Assembly (NCBI GenBank): GCA_020696885.1
Contig: JAJFMS010000084.1
Coordinates: 1 to 8,690, forward strand
Source of the DNA: Armatimonadota bacterium
GTDB taxonomy: Bacteria; Armatimonadota; SYMT01
Reading direction: 5' to 3'
DNA length: 8,690 nt
Made by a program: the position numbers and the translations under genes. Under the pieces are notes generated by a model. That model ran no database searches. It saw only the letters and a program-made list of their open reading frames with translations, and was not told where the DNA came from. Shown here piece by piece: positions 1 through 7,420 of this stretch. The number at the start of each line of letters is the position of its first letter. Within the stretch, counting starts at the first letter, position 1.

Positions 1-571
1 GGCGGAAGCTGACGTCCGGACGGGAGAGGGCCAGGCGCTGGAGCCAATCCGTGATCTGGGCGGCCTCGGTGGCGTCCCCACGGAGGAACTTCTCTCGCAC
101 CGGCACGTTGAAGAACAGCCGGCGCACGGTGAACGAGGTGCCGATCTGCGCCGCTGCCGGCGCCTGGCTCCGGATCACGCCGCCCACGATCAGGATCCGG
201 GTGCCTTCCGTGGAGTCCGGCGTCCGGCTGAGGATCTCCAGCTCGCTCACGGCGGCGATGCTGGGCAGTGCTTCGCCGCGGAACCCCAGCGTATGGATGT
301 TGAACAGGTCGTCGGCGGACCGGATCTTGCTGGTGGCGTGCCGCTGCAGTGCGATGGCCGCTTCTTCGGCCGTCATGCCGCAGCCGTCGTCCGTGACGCG
401 GATCAGGACCTTGCCGCCGGATTCCGTCTCCACGGTAACCCGATGGGCGCCCGCGTCCAGGGCGTTCTCCACCAGCTCCTTCACCACGGAGGCGGGGCGC
501 TCCACCACCTCACCGGCGGCGATGCGCTCGGCGACTTCCGTGGGCAATATCCAGATCCGGGGTTCAGGCAT
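1..571 (-). CDS. mutL: DNA mismatch repair protein MutL, N-terminal part (gene runs off the window)
   Basis: GHKL-type ATPase that couples mismatch recognition by MutS to strand removal. About 190 N-terminal residues are visible of a family that usually has about 550-650. Seen directly: the start MPEPRIWILP, then IAAGEVVERPASVVKELVENALDAGA (with a break after VVERPASVV) at 17-42 containing the presumed catalytic Glu32 and Mg-binding Asn36, DDGCGM near 61-66, RHATSKI near 77-83, GFRGEALPSIA near 96-106, and GTSFTVRRLFFNVPVREKF further on. These are the MutL motifs in the usual order. The dimerisation and endonuclease half is outside the window. ATG at 571 is the only sensible start: an in-frame TAA lies 12 bases before it and E. 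coli MutL begins at the equivalent point. There is no Shine-Dalgarno sequence, and a repeat element begins 9 bp upstream, so promoter and leader must lie in or beyond it. It follows the DUF58 gene on the same strand after a 232-bp gap, which argues against tight coupling. Confidence 0.96.
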   Translation of the reverse strand, partial: MPEPRIWILPTEVAERIAAGEVVERPASVVKELVENALDAGAHRVTVETESGGKVLIRVTDDGCGMTAEEAAIALQRHATSKIRSADDLFNIHTLGFRGEALPSIAAVSELEILSRTPDSTEGTRILIVGGVIRSQAPAAAQIGTSFTVRRLFFNVPVREKFLRGDATEAAQITDWLQRLALSRPDVSFR

Positions 572-580
572 GGTGGCGGT

Positions 581-794
581 GTTTTAGACAGGATTGACAG
601 GATGAATGCGGCGGGAGCCGGCTCCGGGGTGGCCGATTACCCTGCCGGAACCAGCTCGAATCGCAGCGGCTCGGCCGACCGGGTTGTCTTTGGAAGCACG
701 GGCCGCCGGGCGACACGCCCGCTACAGTGTACGGTCAATACGTCCTGTTGGCGGTCGGTATCATCCCGTGGATCCTGTTCATCCTGTCCAAAAC
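581..794. repeat. 214-bp MITE-like element with 23-bp imperfect terminal inverted repeats
   Basis: The left arm (581-603) begins GTTTTAGACAGG and the right arm (772-794) ends CCTGTCCAAAAC. Read as reverse complements they agree at 20 of 23 positions. Each arm contains two copies of ATCCTGT set 9 bases apart, and the right side adds a degenerate third unit (ATCCCGT at 763-769). The interior has no credible ORF and carries a perfect 12-bp palindrome, GGAGCCGGCTCC, at 614-625. The element fills nearly the whole gap between the DUF58 stop codon (9 bp away) and the mutL start (9 bp away). I see no target-site duplication. Arrays of ATCCTGT units are, to my knowledge, dispersed intergenic repeats in many bacterial genomes. 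A pair of independently placed repeats rather than one mobile unit cannot be excluded. Confidence 0.6.
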
Positions 795-803
795 TTCACC
801 CGG

Positions 804-1691
804 CTACCGGAGCAGGCCTGCGCGGCGCAGCCATTTCAGGATCATCTCCTCGAAGGGCTGGTCGGTGATCGCCTGGATGTAATCCGCGCCGTAGCGCCGG
901 CATGTTTCCTGGATGCCGCCGCAGAACTGGTCCACCGTTTTCTGGTAGTCCTTGAGCAGGCCGGCGCTGATGGTGATCTCGCGCTCCTCGCCGGTCTCGC
1001 AGTCCACCAGCTTCAGGTCGCCCACCAGGTCCGGCCGGATCTCGGAGCGGTCCAGCACGTGGATCACGCTCACCTGGAAGCGGCGGTGGAGCAGTGCCTT
1101 GAGGCCGACCTCCCACTCCGGGTCGAAGAAGTCACTGATCAGGATCGCCACGCCGGGACGCCGGGTGCGCAGCGCGTACTCTTTCAGGCTGGCCGCCAGC
1201 GAGGTCTGCCCGCCCACCTGCGCGCGCTCCAGGAACGAGAAGTAGGGGAACACCTGCTGCTTGCCGCGCACCGGCGGCAGGTGGTCCCGCATCTTCTCCC
1301 CGAAGACGGTGGCGCCGACGCGGTCCAGGTTCGAGAGCCCGATGTAGCCAAGCGACGCGGCGATGCGGCGGGCGTAATCAAACTTGGCGGGGGAGCCGTA
1401 GGCCATGGACTGGGAGCCGTCCAGCAAGAGGTAGACGTGCAGGTCTTCCTCCTCGATGAACAGCTTCAGGAACAGCTTCTCCAGCCGCGCAAAGGTGTTC
1501 CAGTCTACGTACCGGAGGTCGTCGCCCAGCGTGTAGTTGCGGAAGTCCGCGAACTCCACGGAGGTGCCGCGTCGGGAGCTGCGCCGGTCTCCCTTGAGCT
1601 GGCCGCTGAACACCTTCTTACTGACGATGGAAAGCTGTTCCAGCTTGCGCAGGAACTCCGGCTCCAGGAGGGAGGAGGTAGCTGCCGGCAT
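804..1691 (-). CDS. DUF58 domain protein with a vWA-like fold
   Basis: A 295-residue soluble protein of the DUF58 family, whose members are usually encoded with MoxR AAA+ ATPases and are thought to act as vWA-type adaptors in assembly or maturation of protein complexes. Seen directly: the DUF58 signature at 45-83, including DFRNYTLGDD and RYVDWNTFARLEKLFLK; then a metal-ion-dependent adhesion site with DGSQS at 91-95, Thr163 in GGQTSL and Asp187 in LISDFF, so the site looks complete. No membrane segment is seen. Length fits the family. ATG at 1691 is preceded by AGGAG (1698-1702) with a 6-base spacer, the best ribosome binding site in the left half. No MoxR gene is adjacent: pilT lies 229 bp upstream and mutL 232 bp downstream, both on the same strand. 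Its partner must be elsewhere in the genome, so its specific role cannot be inferred from neighbours. Confidence 0.92.
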   Translation of the reverse strand: MPAATSSLLEPEFLRKLEQLSIVSKKVFSGQLKGDRRSSRRGTSVEFADFRNYTLGDDLRYVDWNTFARLEKLFLKLFIEEEDLHVYLLLDGSQSMAYGSPAKFDYARRIAASLGYIGLSNLDRVGATVFGEKMRDHLPPVRGKQQVFPYFSFLERAQVGGQTSLAASLKEYALRTRRPGVAILISDFFDPEWEVGLKALLHRRFQVSVIHVLDRSEIRPDLVGDLKLVDCETGEEREITISAGLLKDYQKTVDQFCGGIQETCRRYGADYIQAITDQPFEEMILKWLRRAGLLR

Positions 1692-1920
1692 TAGGTGCTC
1701 CTATGGAGGCGATCTGCGTCCGGCGATCCCAGCCCCAGGCTATCGACCCCCGACCTCACGGAAAGACGATGACGGGGGCCGATGCGTTTCTCGCCTTCAC
1801 CAGCCCAAGGGTGAACCTCTGCTGGAGGTCTGCCAAAGCGGCTCTGATCAGTTCGGGATGGGGAAGTGGAAGATCGGAGCCTCTCGACCCCCATACTCCC
1901 ACACCCCCATACGTTTCCGA
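1692..1920. other. pilT-DUF58 intergenic gap
   Basis: 229 bp between two same-strand genes. It contains the octamer array at 1888-1911 and the AGGAG ribosome binding site for the DUF58 gene at its left end. I found no convincing promoter, no hairpin followed by a T run, and no credible coding sequence; the 67-codon minus-strand frame here has no recognisable features. Confidence 0.6.
1888..1911. repeat. Three tandem octamers 3' of pilT
   Basis: On the plus strand the units read CCCCCATA, CTCCCACA, CCCCCATA, with a trailing C. The first and third are identical and the middle differs at two positions. The array starts 9 bp after the pilT stop codon in the direction of pilT transcription, where the transcript would be G-rich (GTATGGGGG-type units). 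It resembles the short tandem oligomers found in other gaps of this window. Possible roles are transcript-end processing or none. Confidence 0.65.
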
Positions 1921-3054
<1,134 letters not shown>

Positions 3055-3088
3055 GCCCACTTAAACTCTGGCGCGCGAGGGTGCCGCT

Positions 3089-3097
3089 ATTATAACA
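3089..3097 (-). promoter_or_regulatory. Extended -10 promoter for pilT
   Basis: The minus strand reads TGTTATAAT, a perfect TATAAT with the extended -10 TG one base upstream. No good -35 is visible 16-18 bp further up, which is normal for extended -10 promoters. A start site about 7 bp downstream would give a leader of about 28 bases before the pilT ATG. The TA-rich hexamer stands out strongly in GC-rich surroundings. This is inferred from sequence match only. Confidence 0.65.
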
Positions 3098-3269
3098 TGC
3101 GATGCGGCGCGGGGAGGCCCGGACGACGGTTCTCGCGGAGATGAGGCGCGTAAGCCGAGCCTGTTCGGCGATGCGAGTCACGGCTGCCCCTCCGGTTGTC
3201 CCGGAAGTGGGCGCACGCCCCCTTATTAAGAACGTCTTTAGGCCGCAGATGTTCCCGGAACCAGCTAAA

Positions 3270-4208
3270 ATGCAGAACGAATTCATCTTCGAGCAGTTGC
3301 CGACCCCCTCCTGCCACGCGTCGACGGTTGTGGATCTGGGCTCAAACGGGTTGGCGGCCGCCTGGTTTGGCGGACAGGAAGAAGGCGCCAACGATGTGGC
3401 GATCTGGTTCTCGCGGCGGGAGGGCGGCCGCTGGGACGCCCCGCGCAAGGTAGCCGCGGCGCCGGGCGTTCCGTGCTGGAACCCGGTGCTGCACCGGTTT
3501 GCCGCCGACTCGCTGGTCCTTTTCTACAAGGCGGGACCGAGCCCGCAGACGTGGACCGGATTCCTGCAGCGTTCGGCAGATGGGGGCCGCACCTGGTCCG
3601 CTCCGGAGCAGTTACCGGCCGGGATTCTGGGACCGATCAAAAACAAGGCGATCGAGCTGGCGGATGGGAGCCTGGTCTGCGGCAGCAGCGTGGAAAGCTA
3701 CCGCGCCTGGGGCTGCTGGGTGGAGATCACCCGGGACCGGGGCGTCACCTGGTCCAAGCACGGCCCGATCAACCAGCCGGGCCACCTGTACGGCTCCATC
3801 CAGCCGGCCGTGTTCGGCTCGCGCAACGGCAAGCTTGGGATGCTGTGCCGTACGCGGGATGTGCACCGGATCGTCCGCGCCACCTCCGCGGACGGCGGCC
3901 GCACCTGGACCCCGCTGGCAGAGACCACGCTGCCCCAGAACAACAGCGGCCTGGACGCGGTGCGGCTGAAGGACGGCCGGGTAGTACTGGTCTACAACCA
4001 CACCGCCAGTGGCCGCACGCCGCTCAACCTGGCCGTGAGCAAGGACATGGGCGTCACCTGGACCCCCGGGCCGGTGCTGGAATCCGATCCGGGCGAATAC
4101 TCCTACCCGGCCATCATCCAGGGCGCCGACGACACCATCCACGTGGTCTACACCTGGAAGCGCGAGCGCATCCGCTACGCCCGACTCCGACCGGACGAGC
4201 TACCCTGA
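3270..4208 (+). CDS. Sialidase-like (BNR/Asp-box) beta-propeller protein, probable glycoside hydrolase
   Basis: A 312-residue protein of the sialidase superfamily in the broad sense, with homologues commonly annotated exo-alpha-sialidase or BNR-repeat protein. Four Asp boxes (S/T-x-D-x-G-x-T-W) lie at residues 102-109, 154-161, 206-213 and 257-264, spaced 51-52 residues apart as expected for propeller blades, and a degenerate one (SRREGGRW) lies at 48-55. Family-like stretches are SCHASTV (14-20), AWFGGQEEG, PCWNPVL, LFYKAGPSP, GPIKNKAIELADGS, LCRTRD, LVYNHT, PGEYSYPAIIQ and YTWKRERIRYA. I do not see the classical bacterial sialidase FRIP motif or arginine triad clearly, so the true sugar substrate is uncertain; plant-polysaccharide oligomers are as likely as sialic acid. 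No signal peptide is evident from ATG 3270, which suggests a cytoplasmic enzyme. In-frame starts at 3249 and 3102 exist; the latter would begin almost in the pilT promoter, and homology-like sequence begins at 3270 (weak GGAA upstream). Divergent from pilT, convergent with metF. Confidence 0.85.
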   Translation: MQNEFIFEQLPTPSCHASTVVDLGSNGLAAAWFGGQEEGANDVAIWFSRREGGRWDAPRKVAAAPGVPCWNPVLHRFAADSLVLFYKAGPSPQTWTGFLQRSADGGRTWSAPEQLPAGILGPIKNKAIELADGSLVCGSSVESYRAWGCWVEITRDRGVTWSKHGPINQPGHLYGSIQPAVFGSRNGKLGMLCRTRDVHRIVRATSADGGRTWTPLAETTLPQNNSGLDAVRLKDGRVVLVYNHTASGRTPLNLAVSKDMGVTWTPGPVLESDPGEYSYPAIIQGADDTIHVVYTWKRERIRYARLRPDELP

Positions 4209-4234
4209 TCGGAAGTGCGAGTTTCGAGCTGCGA

Positions 4235-4363
4235 TTGACGAATGGGGAGCCGCTGGCTTTCCAGCCAGGGCCCTTCGAATGGCAGAATCGAGCGGTGGTC
4301 GAGGGAGACGGCGTGCTGCACATGCTGCTCTGGCGCACGTTCACGGGCCTGTCCGACCGCTGA
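4235..4363 (+). other. Possible small ORF or gene remnant
   Basis: Directly after the sialidase-like gene, the +1-shifted frame stays open to a TGA at 4361-4363 and reads like protein, for example FQPGPFEWQNRAVV and LHMLLWRTFTGLSDR, with mainly G/C third positions. The only initiation codon near the front is TTG at 4235, with no ribosome binding site, and the coded product would be 42 residues. A hairpin follows 1 base after the stop. It may be a small gene, the decayed end of a lost gene, or chance in GC-rich DNA. I do not recognise the product. Confidence 0.2.
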
Positions 4364-4364
4364 T

Positions 4365-4379
4365 CGGGAGCCGCTCCCG
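4365..4379. repeat. 15-bp perfect palindrome / short hairpin
   Basis: CGGGAGC, a central C, then GCTCCCG; as RNA it would form a 6-bp stem with a 3-base loop. It is followed by a G run, not T, so it is not a classical intrinsic terminator. It could protect or end transcripts coming from the sialidase-like gene. Confidence 0.4.
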
Positions 4380-4487
4380 GGGGCGGTCCTCGCGTGCCGG
4401 AAGCGCATCGACGTTCGAAGGGCGGGAGAGGGTAGGCCCCGCCTTCCCAATACCAGACACCGAATACCGCGAAGCCCCCAAAAGCAG

Positions 4488-4707
4488 GTCATCCCGAGCG
4501 GTAGATGCGCAGCGCGAAGCGACCCGCCTACCGTCGAGGGATCTTACCCCCGAGTCTAGAACGCCTGTAAGCTCGTAGTGCAGGCCTAGGGTGGTCGTCC
4601 GCCGGCCAGGGCTCGCCAGCGCACCTACGATGCGTTCCGAGACCGGTTGGAGATCCCTCGCAGCGGACACGTACGCCGTTCCAGGGCTAGAACCGGCTCG
4701 GGATGAC
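4488..4707. repeat. 220-bp element bounded by inverted GTCATCCCGAGC ends
   Basis: The left block 4488-4544 starts GTCATCCCGAGC and ends CGAGGGATCT. The right block 4651-4707 is in inverted orientation with the same 12-base outer end and the same 10-base inner end, and the two blocks are exactly equal in length (57 bp). The sequence between these conserved ends has diverged; the left block contains its own hairpin (CGGTAG / CTACCG). From general knowledge, GTCATCC-GAGC paired with GAGGGATCT is a widespread intergenic repeat in many bacterial genomes. The 106-bp interior (4545-4650) has no credible ORF. No target-site duplication is seen at the ends. Confidence 0.65.
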
Positions 4708-4745
4708 TTCTGTTGGGACGTTTTTTCGCAGCGGGAGCGGGCCTG

Positions 4746-5615
4746 TTAACCCTGTAAGTTGAGGTAGACCATCCGGGTGGAGAGGGAGCGGTTCAGGGTG
4801 TAGAAATGGATGCCCGGGGCGCCGCCTTCCAGCAGGGTGCGGCACTGGTCCGTGGCCCACTCGATGCCGGCGCTGATGACGGCCTGCTCGTCGTCTCGCA
4901 CCCGCTCCAGGCGCTCGCGCAGCGCTTCCGGAATCCGGGTGCCGCACATCCGCGTGAATCGCTCCAACTGCGTGACGTTGGTCACCGGCATGATGCCCGG
5001 CACGATCGGCTGCGTGACCCCCGCGGCGCGAGCCCGCTCCACGAACTCGAAGTAGTCTGCCGGATCGAAGAAGAGCTGCGTCACCAGGAAGTCCACGCCG
5101 GAGGCGGACTTCGCCTTCAGGTGCTCGAGGTCCTCGTCGCGGGAGGCGCATTCCACGTGACCTTCGGGATAACAGGCGCCGGCGATGCACAACTCCTGGC
5201 CGTGGCGGGAGCGCAGAAACCGCGCCAGTTCCTGCGCATACCCGAAGCCGTCCTCGGGCCGGGTGAACTGCTCCTGGCCCTTGGGCGGATCGCCCCGGAG
5301 CGCCAGCACGTTGTGCACCTCCGCCGCCAACAGCCGGTCCACCACCGCCGCGATCTCCGCGGAACTGTGTCCCACGCAGGTGAGGTGCGCCATCGCCTCC
5401 AGCCCGATCTCTCGCTTGATGCGTGCCGTGAGGTCCACGGTCAGGTCCCGCGTGCTGCCACCCGCGCCATAGGTCACGGAGACGAACGAGGGGTTCAGGG
5501 CCGCCAACTCGGAGATCGTGCCGTAGAGGCTCTTGAGCCCTTCCTCCGTCTTGGGCGGGAAGAACTCGAAGGAGAAGACGGGACGCTCTTGCTGGAAGAA
5601 ATCGCGGATGAACAT
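4746..5615 (-). CDS. metF: 5,10-methylenetetrahydrofolate reductase
   Basis: FAD-dependent cytoplasmic enzyme reducing methylene-THF to methyl-THF, the methyl donor for methionine synthesis. It has 289 residues, the normal length of the bacterial catalytic domain. Seen directly: FSFEFFPPKT at 14-23 with the catalytic-type Glu17, FVSVTYGAGGSTR at 44-56, AHLTCVGHS at 76-84, ALRGDPP at 105-111 with the flavin-interacting Asp109, GACYPEGH at 146-153, GVDFLVTQLFFD at 173-184, PIVPGIMPV at 203-211 and PGIHFYTLNRS at 267-277. All are family hallmarks. ATG at 5615 follows a GAGG with a 5-base spacer. A TATAAT on the minus strand at 5651-5656 gives a leader of about 30 bases, too short for a SAM or SAH riboswitch. 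No metH or other methionine gene is adjacent; the divergent neighbour is an opine dehydrogenase family gene sharing the AT-rich control region. Confidence 0.96.
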   Translation of the reverse strand: MFIRDFFQQERPVFSFEFFPPKTEEGLKSLYGTISELAALNPSFVSVTYGAGGSTRDLTVDLTARIKREIGLEAMAHLTCVGHSSAEIAAVVDRLLAAEVHNVLALRGDPPKGQEQFTRPEDGFGYAQELARFLRSRHGQELCIAGACYPEGHVECASRDEDLEHLKAKSASGVDFLVTQLFFDPADYFEFVERARAAGVTQPIVPGIMPVTNVTQLERFTRMCGTRIPEALRERLERVRDDEQAVISAGIEWATDQCRTLLEGGAPGIHFYTLNRSLSTRMVYLNLQG

Positions 5616-5650
5616 AGCAGCCTCGGGCTAACGATCGGGAGTGCTCTCGT

Positions 5651-5656
5651 ATTATA
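5651..5656 (-). promoter_or_regulatory. -10 box for metF
   Basis: The minus strand reads TATAAT exactly, 36-41 bp upstream of the metF ATG. The hexamer 17 bp further upstream (TGGATC) is a poor -35, so activation or a non-standard -35 may be involved. Confidence 0.55.
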
Positions 5657-5679
5657 TCGGTCTGTTCCGTATTGATCCA

Positions 5680-5703
5680 CATATTCGGATGAACGGATAT
5701 ATG
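5680..5703. promoter_or_regulatory. Operator-like site in the metF / opine dehydrogenase divergent region
   Basis: CATAT and ATATG bound this 24-bp segment as a perfect outer inverted repeat, and inside it CGGAT occurs twice as a direct repeat (5686-5690 and 5694-5698). It abuts the -35 position of the metF promoter and lies about 70 bp before the divergent gene, a good position for a repressor or activator acting on both. Size and AT-rich ends resemble sites of dimeric winged-helix regulators such as ArsR-family proteins, some of which (SahR) control methionine-cycle genes. The regulator identity is a guess; no regulator gene is in the window. Confidence 0.35.
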
Positions 5704-5772
5704 TGTCACGCGGCAGGCATCGGCCGCCGCCTTTATGAACAGGTTCCAAACGTGGTGGATGCGGGAGGCAAC

Positions 5773-6900
5773 ATGGGACGACCGGTAACGGTGCTGGGGG
5801 CGGGGAACACCGGGTTTGCGGTAGCGGCGAACCTGGCGCTGAGCGGCTACGAGGTGACCCTCGGCGACTTGCCGGAGTTCGGCTGGGCGCTCGATCCGAT
5901 CCGCGGGAGCCGGCAGATCCGGCTGGACGGGGTCGCGGGCCGGGGGACGGCCACGATGGCGCGGGTGACCTCGGATATCGGCGAGGCGCTGGCGGCGAGC
6001 GATACCATCCTGCTCATTGTGCCCGCCTACGGTCACCGGCCGTTTGCGGAGGCGTGCGCGCCGCACCTTACGGAGCGCCACACGCTGGTGCTGATGCCGG
6101 GCACGCTGGGGACCCTGGAGTTCGCCGAGGTACTGCGAGCGCACGGCAGCGCGCCGGAAGAGACCGGCGTGACGCTGGCGGAGTCGGACACCGCCCCGTA
6201 CGTGTGCCGCAAGACTGCGCCGGACGCCGCGCACGTCTGGGGGGTGGTCAGCGGCCTCGGCGTGGGCGTCTATCCGATCCGGGAGACCGGCCGCGTGCTG
6301 ACCGAGTTGGGGGGCCTGTTCACCGTGGATGCGCGCGAGGGGAGCATGGAAGCGGTGCAGCCGTATGCGAACGTGCTGGCCTGCGGCCTCAGCGCCATGA
6401 ACCCGGTGGTGCATCCGGCTGGCGTACTGATGAATGCCGGCCGGGTGGAATACTCCCGGGGGGACTTCTATTTCTATGAGGAGGGCGTGAGCCCCGCCGT
6501 GTGCGCCGTGATCGAAGCCCTGGACGCGGAACGGCGCGCTATCGGCCGGGCGCTCGGGTTCAAGCTGACGCCGGTCCACGAAGCGTTCCACGCGGCCGGG
6601 TTCGGGCCGCAGGGCGACCTCTGGTCCGCCATCAACGGCAGCCGGATGCTCACCCAACTGCGGGCCCCGGGCGCGGTGAACACACGATGGCTGACTGAAG
6701 ACGTACCCTACGGCATCGCCGCCTGGGCGAGCGTGGCGGACGGGCTGGGGGTCGAGACCCCGGTGATGGACTCGCTGACCCAACTGGGCCTGATTGTCAC
6801 CGGGCTCGTGGGCAAGCCATGCGGGCGAGGGTTGGCGGAGCTCGGGTTGGAAGGATTGGATGCGGCCGGCATGGTGGCGGCGGTCGAGCGCAACGGGTGA
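5773..6900 (+). CDS. NAD/NADP octopine/nopaline dehydrogenase family protein (opine dehydrogenase-like)
   Basis: A 375-residue enzyme related to opine dehydrogenases, which reductively join an amino acid with a 2-oxo acid using NAD(P)H. Seen directly: the N-terminal Rossmann motif VLGAGNTG with GxGxxG at 9-14, and Asp32 after the second strand (GYEVTLGD), which would favour NAD if it binds the ribose. The C-terminal opine dehydrogenase domain shows AMNPVVHP with His214 and TEDVPYG with Asp310, matching the catalytic His and Asp of octopine dehydrogenase. HEAF at 269-272 and GLG-rich segments near the C terminus also fit. ATG 5773 follows GGGAGG with a 4-base spacer and begins just before the Rossmann strand; an in-frame GTG at 5641 would add 44 unconserved-looking residues across the promoter region. 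Substrates cannot be told from sequence. Divergent from metF and followed after 85 bp by a response regulator on the same strand. Confidence 0.88.
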   Translation: MGRPVTVLGAGNTGFAVAANLALSGYEVTLGDLPEFGWALDPIRGSRQIRLDGVAGRGTATMARVTSDIGEALAASDTILLIVPAYGHRPFAEACAPHLTERHTLVLMPGTLGTLEFAEVLRAHGSAPEETGVTLAESDTAPYVCRKTAPDAAHVWGVVSGLGVGVYPIRETGRVLTELGGLFTVDAREGSMEAVQPYANVLACGLSAMNPVVHPAGVLMNAGRVEYSRGDFYFYEEGVSPAVCAVIEALDAERRAIGRALGFKLTPVHEAFHAAGFGPQGDLWSAINGSRMLTQLRAPGAVNTRWLTEDVPYGIAAWASVADGLGVETPVMDSLTQLGLIVTGLVGKPCGRGLAELGLEGLDAAGMVAAVERNG

Positions 6901-6985
6901 GGGAGCAGGACTCCGGATGGGGCAGCGAGAACGATTCGGGACCAAGCGCCTGCTGCGCGCTAGGATCGACCGGGAGAGAGGACCG

Positions 6986-7420
6986 ATGAGCCGCATTCTG
7001 ATCGCCGACGACGACCCGGACATCCGGGAGCTTTGCTTCACCATCCTCTCTACCGAAGGCTTCGAGGTGCTCGTCGCGGAGAACGCTCCGGAGTGCTTGC
7101 TGATGGCCCGGAAGGATCAGCCGGACCTGATCCTCCTGGACTGGATGATGCCCGGCGTGGACGGCATGGAAGCCCTGCAGCTTCTCAAGAGCAGCGCGGC
7201 CACCGTGGAGATCCCGGTGGTGATGGTGACGGCTTTCGGCGGACCGATGGAGATCACCCTCGCCACGCATCACGGGGCGGAGGGGTATGTCACCAAGCCG
7301 TTCGAGGTGGCGGATCTGCTGTCATTGGTGCGGCGGTTCACGGCGCCCCCGCCGCCGTTGCCTACAGTCGCCCTTCCGGTGGAGGCGGACCTGGCCGGGC
7401 CGTCGGCCGGTTTGGCGTAG
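6986..7420 (+). CDS. Single-domain response regulator (receiver) with a Pro-rich tail
   Basis: A 144-residue CheY-like receiver. Seen directly: acidic pocket Asp8/Asp9 in LIADDD, phospho-acceptor Asp52 in LLDWMMPGVDG, Thr82 in VMVTA and Lys104 in YVTKPF; every residue for phosphorylation and switching is present. Residues 1-119 are the receiver; 120-144 form a low-complexity tail starting PPPPLP with no output domain, so it presumably acts by protein contact or phosphotransfer. ATG at 6986 has GGAG and AGGA upstream (6973-6982) and starts at the first receiver strand; an in-frame ATG at 6917 would add 23 residues with no domain. It lies 85 bp after the opine dehydrogenase gene and could be cotranscribed. 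No histidine kinase is in the window, so it is an orphan here. Its partner, possibly in motility given the PilT upstream, is unknown. Confidence 0.9.
   Translation: MSRILIADDDPDIRELCFTILSTEGFEVLVAENAPECLLMARKDQPDLILLDWMMPGVDGMEALQLLKSSAATVEIPVVMVTAFGGPMEITLATHHGAEGYVTKPFEVADLLSLVRRFTAPPPPLPTVALPVEADLAGPSAGLA

Larger units (their letters stand above)
4209..4745. other. Convergent intergenic region between the sialidase-like gene and metF
   Basis: 537 bp between two converging stop codons. It holds the doubtful small ORF (4235-4363), a hairpin (4365-4379), a repeat-bounded element (4488-4707), and a run of six T at 4721-4726 on the plus strand that is not preceded by a clear hairpin. I find no tRNA-like cloverleaf and no recognisable gene in the rest. 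Confidence 0.6.

Noticed and set aside
606..1694. 362-codon plus-strand open frame
   Set aside because: Antisense shadow of the DUF58 gene, with low-complexity Val/Leu/His/Gln composition and no motif. The DUF58 reading frame has an intact metal site and a good ribosome binding site.
3102..3269. Upstream start for the sialidase-like gene
   Set aside because: It would add 56 Arg/Ala-rich residues beginning next to the pilT promoter, with no clear signal peptide. Family-like sequence starts at about 3270.
4721..4726. T6 run as an intrinsic terminator
   Set aside because: No stable hairpin directly precedes it on the plus strand, and on the minus strand, where metF ends, it is an A run.
4806..5675. 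289-codon plus-strand open frame
   Set aside because: Antisense shadow of metF.
5641..5772. GTG start giving a longer opine dehydrogenase
   Set aside because: The extension spans the AT-rich promoter region; ATG 5773 has a GGGAGG site and sits just before the Rossmann fold.
4687..7044. 785-codon minus-strand open frame
   Set aside because: It is antisense to the opine dehydrogenase gene and out of frame with metF, both of which show full sets of family motifs. It is Arg/Pro/Gly/His-rich, as expected for a shadow frame in GC-rich DNA.
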